64,000 nucleotides of DNA from an uncultured Colwellia sp. (GTDB taxonomy: Bacteria > Pseudomonadota > Gammaproteobacteria > Enterobacterales > Alteromonadaceae), in the NCBI GenBank assembly GCA_913058245.1, contig CAJXQJ010000010.1, forward strand, positions 62,001-126,000. The letters are read 5' to 3'. The notes below the pieces were generated by a model. The model had not been told where the DNA came from. It saw nothing but the letters and a program-made list of their open reading frames with translations, and did no database searches. The translations under genes were made by a program, and so were the position numbers. Below, in pieces: positions 37,247-46,018 of the stretch (the first letter of the stretch is position 1; the number at the start of each line of letters is the position of its first letter).

Positions 37247-37429
37247 GTGGAATATATATTTATCTTTACCTATTCGGTGATATTGGCGGTAATGTGTGGG
37301 CTGCTGGTTGGCGCTATTGTGGCGCTATTTAGTAGAGTTAATAAGCTTAAAAACTTTCAAATTAGCTTTTGTTATAGTTCGTTGATTACCGCGCTTTGCC
37401 TGTTAGTTTATATATTTTTATTAAATTGA
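37247..37429 (+). CDS. Small membrane protein, GTG start
   Basis: A 60-residue hydrophobic protein with two helices (about 4-28 and 39-58) joined by SRVNKLKNFQ. The start is GTG with AAGGT 7 bases before it. No family recognised. It sits alone between pgm and the ABC exporter gene and could be a leaderless small protein of the membrane; coding is plausible but not proven. Confidence 0.45.
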   Translation: MEYIFIFTYSVILAVMCGLLVGAIVALFSRVNKLKNFQISFCYSSLITALCLLVYIFLLN

Positions 37430-37547
37430 AGAGGTTACTAGGTTAAGTTTACCTGTAGGTAACGAATTGAATTTAAAGTAATAGTTTTGGTTGATATCAA
37501 GTTTTAAACCCTTATGTTACTACTATTATCATTTACAGGAAGTCGTT

Positions 37548-39239
37548 ATGGAACAGAGCAAGGATGACTCAAAGTCATTGTGGAAATTATTATCTCCTCA
37601 CAAACCTTCAGTTAAATCATTTGTTTATCTCGTTGTCTTAGTCATAGCATCAACCAGTCTTGAGCTAGTTTTACCCTTATATTCAAGTTATTTAGTCGAC
37701 TCTATTAGTAGCGACGGACTTGAAACCATTATTATTGTTGGCCTCGTTGCCATAGTATTAATTACTGCTGTTTTTGAGGCAATGTTAGGTTGGTTTGGCG
37801 GTCGAACCGGTCATCAAATCAGTTTCCGGTTACGCTTTAGTTTGATTGGCCGATTATTGCATAGCCAAAGCCAAAGTTTAGATCTTGAGCACAGTGCTGA
37901 GTTGAGTGCTCGTGTAGTGAATGACTCGAAAGAAGTGAAAAACGTTCTTGCAGAGGACTTAATCGGTTTGCTTAGCGGCGTGGTGTCGTTGTTTGCTGTT
38001 ATTACCATAATGTTTGTGCTTGATTGGCGCTTAACATTAGTACTGGTAAGTTGTGTGGTTGCGGGTTTTGTGCTTATTACGCCAATTGCGTTGATGATGA
38101 ACAATATTGGTAAGGCGACACAAGCAGCAGAAGCTAACTTATTAAAATATGTTACTGAATGGCTACGTTATGGTAAGTTGATTAAATCTCATAATGCAGG
38201 ATCGCAATTGCATCAACAGTCAAATGAACTGCTAAACGAGTGTTTTGTACAAGAAATGCGGGCAACTAAAGTACTTGCACTTATTGGGCCCATTGCCAAT
38301 CTTGTTTTGATGATCAGTATGATCGCCATTTTAGCATTTTCGGCATATTGGCTAAAACAAGGTTCAATTACTTTAGGTACTGTAACCGCATTCTTACTGT
38401 ATTTGTTTGGTTTGGCTTTCCCGTTAATGTCGATGGCTATGTTTTTTAGTAACTTGAATAAAGCCATGGGCGCAGCGAGCCGATTATCGGAAATTAACAA
38501 GCTACCGCTTGAACATAATGACGCTCCTGCAGTACTAGAACAAGTATCAACATTAGCAGTTAAAAACTTGAGTTTTGTCCGCAACGATAAATACATTCTT
38601 AAAGATATTAGTTGCCAGTTTTCTGCCGAGGGCTTAACAATTATGTTAGGTGAAAGTGGTAGCGGCAAAAGTACTTTACTTAACCAGTTTTTAGGTTTTT
38701 ACCCGGAAACCCATGCCTCTGTGTTTATTAACGGTAAAGCACTCAGTCACTATAACCTTCACTCTGTTCGGCAAGTGATTGCTTGGGTTGACCAAGAGCC
38801 TAAATTACTACATGCCAGCATTCGTCAAAACCTTACCTTAGGTTTGGATAACACCATTAGTGATAAACATATTTTGGATGTTTTAGTCTCGGTTGGTTTA
38901 CAAAGCTGGTTACAACGAATTAATCAAAATTTAGAACAAATTGTTTCAGAACAGGCACATCAATTTTCTGGCGGAGAAAAGCAACGTTTTGCTATTGCAC
39001 GGGCAATACTGCGTCAAGCAAAAGTATTATTACTCGATGAACCTACGTCTGCGCTTGATAGCAGAAATAAAACTGAATTAATGGCTTTATTACGACGTTT
39101 AGCGACAGAAATGCATGTGATCATGATCAGTCATCATCGAGAGTTAATCCAACCACAAGATGATATTATTGAAATTGCTGATGGTGAGATTATTAGTTCT
39201 GCTATTGATAGTAGTGCTAGCTTGGCAGAGTCCAAATAG
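37548..39239 (+). CDS. ABC exporter, fused membrane and ATPase domains
   Basis: A half-transporter of 563 residues of the MsbA/BmrA class. Six membrane helices lie in about 20-300, including the first pair near 25-75 and the second near 135-185. The ATPase domain from about 325 holds Walker A GESGSGKST, signature FSGGEKQRFA, Walker B VLLLDEPTSALD and the H-loop MISHHRE. It is likely a homodimer that exports drugs, lipids or peptides; the cargo is unknown. I choose ATG 37548, with AGGA 8 bases upstream, since the frame from 37491 lacks a ribosome-binding site. Confidence 0.9.
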   Translation: MEQSKDDSKSLWKLLSPHKPSVKSFVYLVVLVIASTSLELVLPLYSSYLVDSISSDGLETIIIVGLVAIVLITAVFEAMLGWFGGRTGHQISFRLRFSLIGRLLHSQSQSLDLEHSAELSARVVNDSKEVKNVLAEDLIGLLSGVVSLFAVITIMFVLDWRLTLVLVSCVVAGFVLITPIALMMNNIGKATQAAEANLLKYVTEWLRYGKLIKSHNAGSQLHQQSNELLNECFVQEMRATKVLALIGPIANLVLMISMIAILAFSAYWLKQGSITLGTVTAFLLYLFGLAFPLMSMAMFFSNLNKAMGAASRLSEINKLPLEHNDAPAVLEQVSTLAVKNLSFVRNDKYILKDISCQFSAEGLTIMLGESGSGKSTLLNQFLGFYPETHASVFINGKALSHYNLHSVRQVIAWVDQEPKLLHASIRQNLTLGLDNTISDKHILDVLVSVGLQSWLQRINQNLEQIVSEQAHQFSGGEKQRFAIARAILRQAKVLLLDEPTSALDSRNKTELMALLRRLATEMHVIMISHHRELIQPQDDIIEIADGEIISSAIDSSASLAESK

Positions 39240-39254
39240 ATTAAGTACTTCAAG

Positions 39255-39285
39255 GCAGCCCTGCGTTTATGGGCTGCTATTCTCT
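39255..39285 (+). terminator. Probable terminator after the ABC exporter gene
   Basis: GCAGCCC (39255-39261) pairs with GGGCTGC (39271-39277) around a 9-nt loop; the tract after it is only pyrimidine-rich (TATTCTCTCC). Confidence 0.5.
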
Positions 39286-39387
39286 CCACTTTTTTCATAA
39301 CAAGCCTTGCTAACGCTCTGTTCGCAATATTAACTCGATTTAGCTGTTTAAAGATTAACGAGCAGGGAAGACTGTACTATTTTGTCG

Positions 39388-39405
39388 GTGATGCACATAC
39401 ATCAC
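39388..39405. promoter_or_regulatory. 18-bp dyad upstream of astE
   Basis: GTGATG-CACATA-CATCAC is a perfect 6-bp inverted repeat with a 6-nt spacer, about 45 bases upstream of a -10-like TACAAT (39433-39438). It could be an operator for astE. It does not have CRP or ArgR spacing. Confidence 0.35.
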
Positions 39406-39517
39406 AGGCAAGACGTATCTCGCGAAATCCTGTACAATAGCGCGCAATTATTACAGTGTATGAAAGTTTTTAAATTAAAATTTACCATACAACAGATACG
39501 ACAATAGGTGATTCGGC

Positions 39518-40627
39518 GTGAGCGATATAACAAATTCAACAACTACTTTGGCATCAAGATTACAACAAAGTGGTGACTTCTTATCTATAACACGTGCCAA
39601 TGAATGGTCGCTACCAGGTGGTGAATTCAGCTTTGAAGTTGTTCATCAAACATCGCAATCAAAAAGCAAAGTGTCAGTTTTAGAAACAGGGTTAATTACC
39701 TTTGAACCACTGGATCGTGAAACTAGTCAAGATATCGTTTTATCAAGTGCGGTGCATGGTAATGAAACTGCGCCAATTGAAATTTGCAGTGATATTATTG
39801 GCCAGCTAATTCGTGGTGAGTTAATGCTAGCTGAGCGTGTATTGTTTATTTTTGGAAATCCAGCATCAATGAACATTGCTGAGCGCTTTGTAGAAGAAAA
39901 TATGAATCGTTTATTTTCAGGTGGTCATTCACAAGACCAAGGAAACGGCCCAGGCCTAATTAATAAAGAGCGTCACAGAGCATTATTGTTAGAAAATACC
40001 GTACGTGAATTTTTTGAAGTTGGCAGTAAATTACCTTGTGCAAATGGTGGTGAACGTCATCGATGCCACTACGATTTACATACGGCAATTCGTGGCTCTA
40101 AATGCGACAAATTTGCTGTTTATCCGTTTCTTCATGGCGCACCACGTAAAAAATCTCAACTTGCATTTTTAAATGCTTGTGGTGTTAGTACTGTGTTGCT
40201 TTCTCATTCGCCAACGACCACATTTAGCTATTTTTCTTCAAATGAATTTGGTGCTGATGCTTTCACTGTAGAGCTAGGTAAAGTGCGCCCATTTGGCGAA
40301 AATGATATGACGCAATTTGTGCAAGTGCGTGAAACTTTAACACGTTTAGTATCAGGGCAAGATCTTGAACTAACGCCGTATCAAGCAGAAGATTTTAATT
40401 TGTATGAAATATCGCAAGTGATTGATCGCCATCATGAGGACTTTTCCTTAACGTTTGCAGATGACGTTGAAAACTTTACGGATTTCCCACAAGGGCATGT
40501 ATTGGCTGTTGATGGTGGTGCTGAGGTGAAAACCCAACAAGATGGTGAAGCCATTATTTTCCCAAATGCTAATGTGGCAATTGGTCAACGCGCTATGTTA
40601 ACCGTTACACCAACAACACTTACTTAA
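39518..40627 (+). CDS. astE: Succinylglutamate desuccinylase AstE
   Basis: This zinc hydrolase is the last enzyme of the arginine succinyltransferase pathway and gives glutamate and succinate. The zinc ligands are H80 and E83 in SSAVHGNETAP and H188 in HYDLHTAIRG; the catalytic glutamate is in FTVELGKVRPFG. The 369-residue length is near normal for the family. The start is GTG. The other ast genes are not in the window, as is common in Alteromonadales, where astE stands alone. The dyad at 39388 may control it. Confidence 0.92.
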   Translation: MSDITNSTTTLASRLQQSGDFLSITRANEWSLPGGEFSFEVVHQTSQSKSKVSVLETGLITFEPLDRETSQDIVLSSAVHGNETAPIEICSDIIGQLIRGELMLAERVLFIFGNPASMNIAERFVEENMNRLFSGGHSQDQGNGPGLINKERHRALLLENTVREFFEVGSKLPCANGGERHRCHYDLHTAIRGSKCDKFAVYPFLHGAPRKKSQLAFLNACGVSTVLLSHSPTTTFSYFSSNEFGADAFTVELGKVRPFGENDMTQFVQVRETLTRLVSGQDLELTPYQAEDFNLYEISQVIDRHHEDFSLTFADDVENFTDFPQGHVLAVDGGAEVKTQQDGEAIIFPNANVAIGQRAMLTVTPTTLT

Positions 40628-40972
40628 GCGAATTAATAACTTAGCTTTGACTAATATAAATAGTGCAGATGCTATGTATATTGAATAACAAATTATTCCT
40701 GCATAACTAAGCATATGGTCAGGTATTTATGTGCGGGTATAACTGTAAAGAATTATGCTCGCCGTTATACAAATAAAAGCACTAACTTTGATCACTAAAC
40801 TTGTTTTTCAGTTTACGTAAAGGTAAAGTGCTTGCGATTATTACAACCAACAATTCATAACAATGACATAAATATTCACCTCACCGTGAAAGCTTCTATA
40901 CTTTCAATGGTAAATAATTTGTGAATGTAAAATGTCACCTTGTCATTCAAGGTTAATAAAAAAGAGAAGGCT
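40628..40972 (+). promoter_or_regulatory. bkd upstream region with a LiuR-like site
   Basis: This 345-base gap holds no gene. At 40812-40827 TTTACGTAAAGGTAAA resembles the site I recall for LiuR, the MerR-type regulator of branched-chain amino acid degradation in Shewanella-like bacteria (TTTACGTAAACGTAAA-type), with one base changed. It lies about 145 bases before the bkd start. The match is from memory and needs a motif scan. Confidence 0.4.
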
Positions 40973-42157
40973 ATGAACACTGACGTATATAACGAAAGCC
41001 CGGTAGTACATCAACCAGCTTTTATTGATGGTCATTCAGTTGAAATTCCAATCCTTAAAATATTGAAACAAGATGGTAGCATCTATGAAAATGCTACCAT
41101 GCCAGAAATTGATCAAGAACTTGCCACTAAAACATACAAAACGCTCGCATTTCATCGTGTTTTAGATGAGCGCATGGTGGCGGCACAACGCCAAGGTCGC
41201 ATCAGTTTCTATATGGCAGCACTCGGTGAAGAAGCCGCAAGTGTTGGTGGTGCTGCAGGCCTAAAAGATCAAGATATGATCATGGCGCAGTATCGTGAAC
41301 AAGGCGCATTAATGTTTCGAGGTTTTAGCCTTGAAGACTTTATGAACCAAATGTTCAGTAATGAAAAAGATTTAGGTAAAGGTCGTCAAATGCCGATTCA
41401 CTACGGTAGTAATGAATTGAACTATATGACGATTTCATCACCGTTAGGCACACAAATACCACAAGCTGCTGGTTATGCCTACGGGCAAAAAATGCAAGGC
41501 TTAGACGCTGTTACCATTTGTTATTTTGGTGAGGGTGCAGCTTCTGAAGGTGATTTTCATGCTGGTTTAAATATGGCTGCAGTACATCAGTCGCCGGTTA
41601 TTTTCTTCTGTCGTAATAATGGTTATGCCATTTCAACACCGTCTGATGAACAGTACGTGGGTAATGGTATTGCTTCACGTGGTGTTGGTTACGGTATGAA
41701 GACTTTACGTATCGATGGCAACGATATTTTAGCGGTAATTGCAGCTGTGCAACTTGCGCGTGAATATGCTGTTAAAGAAGGAAAGCCAGTACTAATTGAA
41801 GCTATGTCTTACCGTTTAGGTGCGCATTCAACTTCAGATGATCCATCAGGCTACCGTACCCGTGAAGAAGAAGCTAAGTGGCAAGAGCATGACCCTATTC
41901 TTCGAATGAAGAACTGGATGTTGGCGCAAGGTTGGTGGAATGAAGCACAAGAAACTGAGTTATTTGAAAAACTTCGTGAAGAAGTTTTAGCTGCAGTAAA
42001 AGTGTCTGAAAAAATTGATAAGCCGCCAGTTGAAGATTTAGTGACGGACGTTTACGACCAAGCTCCACCGTTGTTACAAGAACAACTTGAACAGTTAAAA
42101 GTACATATTAAAAAGTATCCGCAAGCTTACCCGTTTACTGCAGGGAGAATTAAGTAA
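40973..42157 (+). CDS. bkdA1: Branched-chain 2-oxoacid dehydrogenase E1 component, alpha subunit
   Basis: Together with the next gene it forms the thiamine-diphosphate-dependent decarboxylase of the BCKDH complex, acting on 2-oxo acids from valine, leucine and isoleucine. From ATG 40973 it has 394 residues. The thiamine motif begins [15 protein letters not shown] and ends [10 protein letters not shown]; the phosphorylation-loop region [16 protein letters not shown] is the BCKDH type rather than pyruvate dehydrogenase. AGAAGG lies 3 bases before this ATG, and homology starts downstream, so 40940 is less likely. First gene of a three-gene operon. Confidence 0.93.
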   Translation: MNTDVYNESPVVHQPAFIDGHSVEIPILKILKQDGSIYENATMPEIDQELATKTYKTLAFHRVLDERMVAAQRQGRISFYMAALGEEAASVGGAAGLKDQDMIMAQYREQGALMFRGFSLEDFMNQMFSNEKDLGKGRQMPIHYGSNELNYMTISSPLGTQIPQAAGYAYGQKMQGLDAVTICYFGEGAASEGDFHAGLNMAAVHQSPVIFFCRNNGYAISTPSDEQYVGNGIASRGVGYGMKTLRIDGNDILAVIAAVQLAREYAVKEGKPVLIEAMSYRLGAHSTSDDPSGYRTREEEAKWQEHDPILRMKNWMLAQGWWNEAQETELFEKLREEVLAAVKVSEKIDKPPVEDLVTDVYDQAPPLLQEQLEQLKVHIKKYPQAYPFTAGRIK

Positions 42158-43134
42158 TGGCGCAAATGAATTTATTACAAGCGATTAATAATGCGCTTGA
42201 TACGGTAATGGCTGAAAATGATCGTGCAGTTTGCTTTGGTGAAGATGTAGGACACTTTGGTGGTGTTTTCCGTGCAACTAGTGGTTTACAAGAGAAGTAC
42301 GGTAAGAACCGTTGTTTCAATACACCATTGGTAGAACAAGGTGTTATTGGTTTTGCTAATGGTCTAGCTGCACAGGGTAGTACGCCAATTGCTGAAATCC
42401 AATTTGCTGATTATATATTCCCAGCTTTTGACCAAATTGTTAATGAGTCGGCTAAATTCCGTTACCGTAGTGGTAATGAGTTTGATGTTGGTAAACTCAC
42501 TATTCGTACGCCATACGGCGGTGGTATTGCTGGTGGTTTATATCACAGCCAATCGCCTGAAGCTTATTTTGCGCATACGCCAGGCTTGAAGGTTGTAGTA
42601 CCTCGAAATCCATATCAAGCAAAAGGTTTGTTATTAGCATCAATTCGTGACGATAACCCAGTAATATTTTTTGAGCCTAAGCGTTTATACCGTGCATCAG
42701 TTGGCGAAGTACCTGAAGAAGATTACCAGTTACCATTAGGTAAAGCTGAAGTAGTGCAACAAGGTAGCGACATTACGTTGCTAGCGTGGGGCGCTCAAAT
42801 GGAGATCGTAGAAAAAGCAGCAGAGATAGCCTCAGCTGACGGTATTTCATGTGAAATTATCGATTTACGTACCATTTTACCTTGGGATGTTGAAACTGTA
42901 GCTAATTCAGTAACGAAAACAGGTCGTTTTGTGGTTAGCCAAGAAGCGCCGTTAACGGCAGGTTTTGCCAGTGAAATAGCGGCAACTATTCAGCAAGAAT
43001 GTTTCTTACACCTAGAAGCGCCAATCGCTCGTGTATGTGGTATGGACACACCATACCCATTAGCACTTGAGAAAGAATATGCTGCAGATCATTTGAAGAT
43101 CTACGAAGCCATTAAAAACAGTATGAATTACTAG
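42157..43134 (+). CDS. bkdA2: Branched-chain 2-oxoacid dehydrogenase E1 component, beta subunit
   Basis: The 325-residue beta subunit of E1. Its ATG overlaps the stop codon of the alpha gene by one base (TAATG), so the two are translationally coupled. Visible features: [38 protein letters not shown] (split over about 81-103), [22 protein letters not shown], and RTILPWD in the C-terminal domain, all typical of BCKDH E1 beta. Confidence 0.95.
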   Translation: MAQMNLLQAINNALDTVMAENDRAVCFGEDVGHFGGVFRATSGLQEKYGKNRCFNTPLVEQGVIGFANGLAAQGSTPIAEIQFADYIFPAFDQIVNESAKFRYRSGNEFDVGKLTIRTPYGGGIAGGLYHSQSPEAYFAHTPGLKVVVPRNPYQAKGLLLASIRDDNPVIFFEPKRLYRASVGEVPEEDYQLPLGKAEVVQQGSDITLLAWGAQMEIVEKAAEIASADGISCEIIDLRTILPWDVETVANSVTKTGRFVVSQEAPLTAGFASEIAATIQQECFLHLEAPIARVCGMDTPYPLALEKEYAADHLKIYEAIKNSMNY

Positions 43135-43145
43135 GACTTTATCGC

Positions 43146-44723
43146 ATGAGTATTGATTTTATATTACCAGATATTGGTGAAGGTATTGTTGAATGTGAAC
43201 TAGTTGAATGGCTAGTAGCAGAAGGTGACGTGATTGCAGAAGATCAGCCAGTAGCCGATGTAATGACGGATAAAGCGTTAGTGCAAATTCCTGCGATGCA
43301 TTCAGGTGTTGTTGATAAACTTTATTATGCAAAAGGCGATATTGCAAAAGTGCATCAGCCATTATTTGCCATGACGCCAGCGGGTGAAACAGCAAGTGCG
43401 CCAGTAGCAGCAGATGCTGTTGTTGAAGAGCCAGCTGTTCAAGCCGTCGCTGAAAGCAATGTACCTGCAGCATCAGGTAGTCAAATTGAAGACTTTATTT
43501 TGCCAGATATTGGTGAAGGTATTGTTGAATGTGAATTGGTTGAATGGTTAGTGGCTGAAGGCGATGTGATTGAAGAAGATCAACCTATCGCTGATGTAAT
43601 GACAGATAAAGCGTTAGTTCAAATTCCAGCTATGCATAATGGTAAAGTGGTTAAGCTTTATTATGCTAAAGGTGAAATAGCTAAAGTTCATTCGCCTTTA
43701 TTTGCCGTTGAAATATCTGGCTCTGTCACTGCTAGTGTTGCTGTACATAATGCCGAAGCGCCAAAAACTGAAGCTGTGAAAGTAGCACCAGCTGCACCAA
43801 GTAAACCTGCACCAGTGAAAGCCAATGCTAAAGTTGTTAATGAAAAAGCTGTAGCAAGCCCAGCAGTGCGTCGTGTTGCTCGTGAGCTGAATGTTGATAT
43901 TCACCAAGTTCCAGGTAGTGGTAAGAAAGGCCGTGTTTATAAAGAAGATGTTGTCGCCTTTAATGAAGCACCAGCAGCGACAGAAGTTAACACTGCAGCT
44001 GTAGGAAAGGTTAGTGGTGGTACTCGAGTTGAGCCTATTCGTGGTGTTAAAGCGGCGATGGCGAAAGCTATGGTGAATTCTGTATCAACGATTCCTCACT
44101 TTACTTATTGTGAAGAAATAGACATGACTAATTTGATTAAACTTCGTGGTGAACTTAAAGAAGTTTACGCTAAGCAAGATATCAAATTAACTATGATGCC
44201 GTTCTTTATGAAAGCAATGTCGTTAGCATTGAAGCAGTTTCCATTAGTTAACACGCAAGTGAATGAAGACTGTACAGAACTAACTTATTTTGATGATCAT
44301 AATATTGGTATGGCCGTTGACTCAAAAGTTGGTTTGTTAGTACCAAATGTTAAACAAGTACAAACTAAATCAATTATTGATTTAGCTGTTGATATTACGC
44401 GTTTAACGAATGATGCGCGTTCAGGGCGTGTGCCAGCAGAAGATTTGAAAGGTGGTACTATTACCATTTCAAATATTGGCGCTATTGGTGGTACCGTGGC
44501 AACACCTATTATTAACAAGCCTGAGTCGGCAATTGTTGCTTTAGGTAAACTACAAAAACTACCTCGCTTTAATGATAAAGGTGAAGTTGAAGCTCGTTCA
44601 ATTATGCAAGTAAGTTGGTCTGGCGACCACCGCACAATTGATGGCGGTACTATTGCTCGTTTTTGTAATCTATGGAAGTCATTCCTTGAAGAGCCAAGTA
44701 ATATGCTAGCGCATATGTCTTAG
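43146..44723 (+). CDS. bkdB: Branched-chain 2-oxoacid dehydrogenase E2 component with two lipoyl domains
   Basis: The 525-residue dihydrolipoamide acyltransferase core. There are two lipoyl domains, at about residues 4-77 and 117-190, with lipoyl lysines K43 and K155 in MTDKALVQIPAMH. The two copies are almost identical in protein and in much of their DNA. Alanine/proline-rich linkers follow, then the E1/E3-binding domain (about 236-274, SPAVRRVARELNVDI) and the catalytic domain with H495 and D499 in SGDHRTIDGG. The gene begins 11 bases after the beta gene and ends the operon; no E3 gene follows, so the complex must use E3 from elsewhere. Confidence 0.95.
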   Translation: MSIDFILPDIGEGIVECELVEWLVAEGDVIAEDQPVADVMTDKALVQIPAMHSGVVDKLYYAKGDIAKVHQPLFAMTPAGETASAPVAADAVVEEPAVQAVAESNVPAASGSQIEDFILPDIGEGIVECELVEWLVAEGDVIEEDQPIADVMTDKALVQIPAMHNGKVVKLYYAKGEIAKVHSPLFAVEISGSVTASVAVHNAEAPKTEAVKVAPAAPSKPAPVKANAKVVNEKAVASPAVRRVARELNVDIHQVPGSGKKGRVYKEDVVAFNEAPAATEVNTAAVGKVSGGTRVEPIRGVKAAMAKAMVNSVSTIPHFTYCEEIDMTNLIKLRGELKEVYAKQDIKLTMMPFFMKAMSLALKQFPLVNTQVNEDCTELTYFDDHNIGMAVDSKVGLLVPNVKQVQTKSIIDLAVDITRLTNDARSGRVPAEDLKGGTITISNIGAIGGTVATPIINKPESAIVALGKLQKLPRFNDKGEVEARSIMQVSWSGDHRTIDGGTIARFCNLWKSFLEEPSNMLAHMS

Positions 44724-44745
44724 TCTTTACTGATTATTTGTTACT

Positions 44746-44772
44746 AAAAAGCCTGCACTATGCAGGCTTTTT
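44746..44772 (+). terminator. Terminator of the bkd operon
   Basis: A perfect 12-bp stem, AAAAAGCCTGCA (44746-44757) with TGCAGGCTTTTT (44761-44772), and a CTA loop. Confidence 0.9.
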
Positions 44773-45025
44773 ATATTCAGGATGAATGGTATGTCCCGAT
44801 CACAAGGATGTGAAAGAGGGGCGATATTCAGGATGAATGGTATACCCCGATCACATGGCCTTTCATAGCCATCCATGGCTACAAGGCATTAATACCTCCA
44901 TGTATGTCGATGTGAAATAGGGCGATATTCATGATGTACGGTATGTTTCGAACACACGGGTGTGAAAGAGGGTGATATTCATGATGTACGGTATGTCTCG
45001 AATACACGGATGTGAAAGAGAGGCG
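44773..45025. repeat. Tandem repeat array, unit about 50-51 bp, five units
   Basis: Units start at 44773, 44824, about 44875, 44925 and 44975. The consensus opens ATATTCAGGATGAATGGTAT (or ATATTCATGATGTACGGTAT) and closes with GGATGTGAAAGAGGGGCG. The third unit is diverged in its first half. The first copy abuts the bkd terminator. No unique spacers occur, so it is not a CRISPR array. ORFs on either strand here are repeat artefacts. It resembles dispersed intergenic repeats of Alteromonadales. Confidence 0.8.
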
Positions 45026-45200
45026 ATGCACAGGCCCTTCACAGCCTCCATGGCTATAGGCATTACGTCGAAGAGTGGTCAATTTTTAAGTTCCAGACAA
45101 AACTAAGTACCTACATCCATGCAGGCAATGCCTTGAGCACATGAGCCTTTACAGCCATTCGGTCTTAATATAGCAATCGCTAGTCAATTAATGAAAAGAT
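45026..45200. repeat. Second repeat family next to the tandem array
   Basis: A segment containing CCTCCATGGCTATAGGCATTA (45045-45065, here split by the family variation) matches the block CCATCCATGGCTACAAGGCATTA inside the array at 44869-44890. Further on, 45108-45127 (TACCTACATCC, then ATGCAGGCAA) resembles 11356-11375 in the MITE-like element. These are degenerate palindromic intergenic repeats with no coding capacity. They fill most of the gap up to the hairpin at 45208. Confidence 0.5.
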
Positions 45201-45243
45201 AAAAAAAGCCCCAATTTAACAACACTTGTTATTAAATTAGGGC
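45201..45243 (-). terminator. Minus-strand terminator with no protein gene upstream
   Basis: On the minus strand GCCCTAATTTAA pairs with TTAAATTGGGGC (one mismatch) and an inner AACA/TGTT pairing, followed by a T7 tract at 45201-45207. The nearest minus-strand gene upstream is more than 3 kb away, so it may end an untranslated RNA starting around 45300-45430. Confidence 0.5.
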
Positions 45244-45553
45244 AATAGACATAGGGAAAGTCCAATAAAATTCTAGAGAGAGTTCTGTTCTACATATCAA
45301 TGCTATGTTGGGTTATGATACTTTTTCACTGTGACAGTAATGTTACATCGACTGATAATATTTAAACTTTTTTAAGTACCTTTTATCTGAGTTACATTTT
45401 TGCTTAGTAAATTAGTGGCTTAGGTTAAATGATAATCGTACAAAATATTACTTGATGCATCATCATCGAGCAGAGTTCACTGTTCAATTTTTATAAAATA
45501 TGCTTTTCAAAGTGCCATTAAACTTGGTCATTAGTAAGACACGTTTACCCGAA

Positions 45554-45811
45554 ATGAATTACTGCAAAGTTAGCTTTTTTATTATGCTGATATTTTTATC
45601 GGCATGTAGTCAAATATTAACGAGCCCAAAAGCTAGTTATGTAATTACGGATGAGCTGAGTAACCAAGACACAACTCGGCAGTTGCTCAAGCAAATAAAT
45701 TTCACGATTAACCACAGATTAGTGTATCAGTTAGATCAACAAAAGTCTTTGGTGAATAATACCGATATACTGCCTAAATTCACCGCGTTAATCTCACGCC
45801 AGCAACACTAA
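45554..45811 (+). CDS. Possible small lipoprotein
   Basis: The frame from ATG 45554 encodes 85 residues and begins with a lipoprotein signal (MNYCKVSFFIMLIFLSACSQ; lipobox LSAC with C18). The rest is polar and not recognised. No good ribosome-binding site precedes this ATG; the frame could also start at 45500, which would bury the signal peptide. The lipobox is the main reason to keep it. Confidence 0.4.
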   Translation: MNYCKVSFFIMLIFLSACSQILTSPKASYVITDELSNQDTTRQLLKQINFTINHRLVYQLDQQKSLVNNTDILPKFTALISRQQH

Positions 45812-46018
45812 AGTTAATTATTATTTTTACCTTAACGCCGTTGCTAAGCTTTATTTTTTATTAACCTCTAATCTTGAAAAATCATGGTATGATTTTATTC
45901 AGACAATACAGGCGGTTATTTTCTTCTCTTTTGCAGTCGTTTCTCGAATAGCCAATGTCTTGTGTTGTACTTTTGATGATAGATAAACAATTACAGTGCA
46001 TTTTCTTTGAGGTTGACG

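Noticed and set aside
39388-39405. The dyad upstream of astE as a CRP site
   Set aside because: GTGA and TCAC are 10 bases apart instead of 6.
44773-45025. Possible CRISPR array from the regular 50-bp repeats
   Set aside because: The repeats are contiguous with no unique spacers, and no cas genes are present in the window.
44879-45082. Minus-strand ORF of 67 codons
   Set aside because: It is made of the tandem repeats (its protein repeats RHTVHHEYHPL-like and RNIPYIMNIAL-like units) and has no ribosome-binding site.
45341-45358. TGTGACAGTAATGTTACA as a CRP site
   Set aside because: The spacing between half-sites is 8, not 6, and the right half is TTACA rather than TCACA.
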